Of a stretch of 5,923 bases of DNA, positions 5,833 through 5,923 are shown piece by piece (the first letter of the stretch is position 1; each line of letters begins with the position of its first letter). The notes beneath the pieces are model-generated. The model saw only the letters and a program-made list of their open reading frames with translations, made no database searches and was not told the DNA's origin. The position numbers were made by a program, and so were the translations under genes. The stretch is from Planctomycetota bacterium (GTDB taxonomy: Bacteria; Planctomycetota; UBA1135): the NCBI GenBank assembly GCA_002400895.1, contig NVRO01000172.1, forward strand, positions 1 to 5,923, written 5' to 3'.

Positions 5833-5923
5833 TTACTGGACAACGAGGATTAATGGGTTCGAATCATACAAGTTCACGCCATCGTAGGCCGCAGCTTCCA
5901 GATAGACGGTCTTTCCCGCCGCA
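5833..5923 (-). CDS. C-terminal end of a second secreted protein; runs off the right edge
   Basis: The reading frame enters at the right edge and ends with TAA at 5835-5833. It encodes 29 visible residues containing AGKTVYLEAAAYDG and DSNPLILVVQ. No start is inside the window and the fragment is too short for a standard ORF call. Its similarity to the C-terminus of the gene just downstream shows that it is a real coding end. The gap to the next ATG is 13 bases on the same strand, so the two genes are probably an operon of secreted or surface proteins. The function of the missing part cannot be judged. Confidence 0.75.
   Translation of the reverse strand, partial: AAGKTVYLEAAAYDGVNLYDSNPLILVVQ

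Noticed and set aside
5820..5843. TTG start at 5843 for the large secreted protein
   Set aside because: It would overlap the stop region of the upstream gene and place SSNPRLS before a signal peptide that begins naturally at the ATG at 5819.

Overview
The window looks like chromosomal DNA of an environmental bacterium with mid-range GC. Genes are tightly packed and mostly lack clear Shine-Dalgarno sequences. A planctomycete-type organism is my best guess. The reason is the C-terminal beta-rich tail on the secreted proteins at the right edge (AG-[KR]-T-x-YLE ... DSN ... ending a few residues later), which resembles tails I associate with secreted Planctomycetota proteins. This is an inference. 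No rRNA, tRNA, mobile element or CRISPR array was seen.

Left part (1-715, minus strand): a dithiol glutaredoxin (CPYC, GrxC type) is followed 20 bases downstream by the start of a secreted protein that runs off the left edge. The visible part of that protein looks like the signal peptide and propeptide of a subtilisin-like (S8) protease. A 77-base divergent intergenic region (716-792) separates these genes from the plus-strand operon.

Middle (799-3592, plus strand): a compact four-gene run with gaps of 3, 9 and 4 bases. It encodes a small BolA-family protein, a monothiol CGFS glutaredoxin (GrxD/Grx4 type), an HMG-CoA lyase-family enzyme and a GT4-type glycosyltransferase. BolA and CGFS glutaredoxins form a known [2Fe-2S]-binding pair, so the first two genes form a recognisable iron-sulfur trafficking module, with a third glutaredoxin-fold protein divergent from it. 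The HMG-CoA lyase-like enzyme keeps the family's metal-binding residues but not the catalytic cysteine in its usual loop. The glycosyltransferase resembles exopolysaccharide-associated sugar transferases and has no obvious link to the redox genes.

Right part (3579-5923, minus strand): a large secreted multidomain protein (signal peptide, choice-of-anchor B/LVIVD-type repeats, a fibronectin-III-like segment, a MAM/jelly-roll-like segment and a C-terminal beta domain) converges on the glycosyltransferase with a 14-base tail-to-tail coding overlap. Immediately upstream lies the C-terminal end of another gene. Its last 28 residues align without gaps to the last 28 residues of the large protein at 14 identities, so the two neighbours share a C-terminal module.

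The strongest points for follow-up are the displaced catalytic cysteine in the lyase-like enzyme and the shared C-terminal module of the two secreted proteins. I see no clear evidence of a wholly new multi-gene system.
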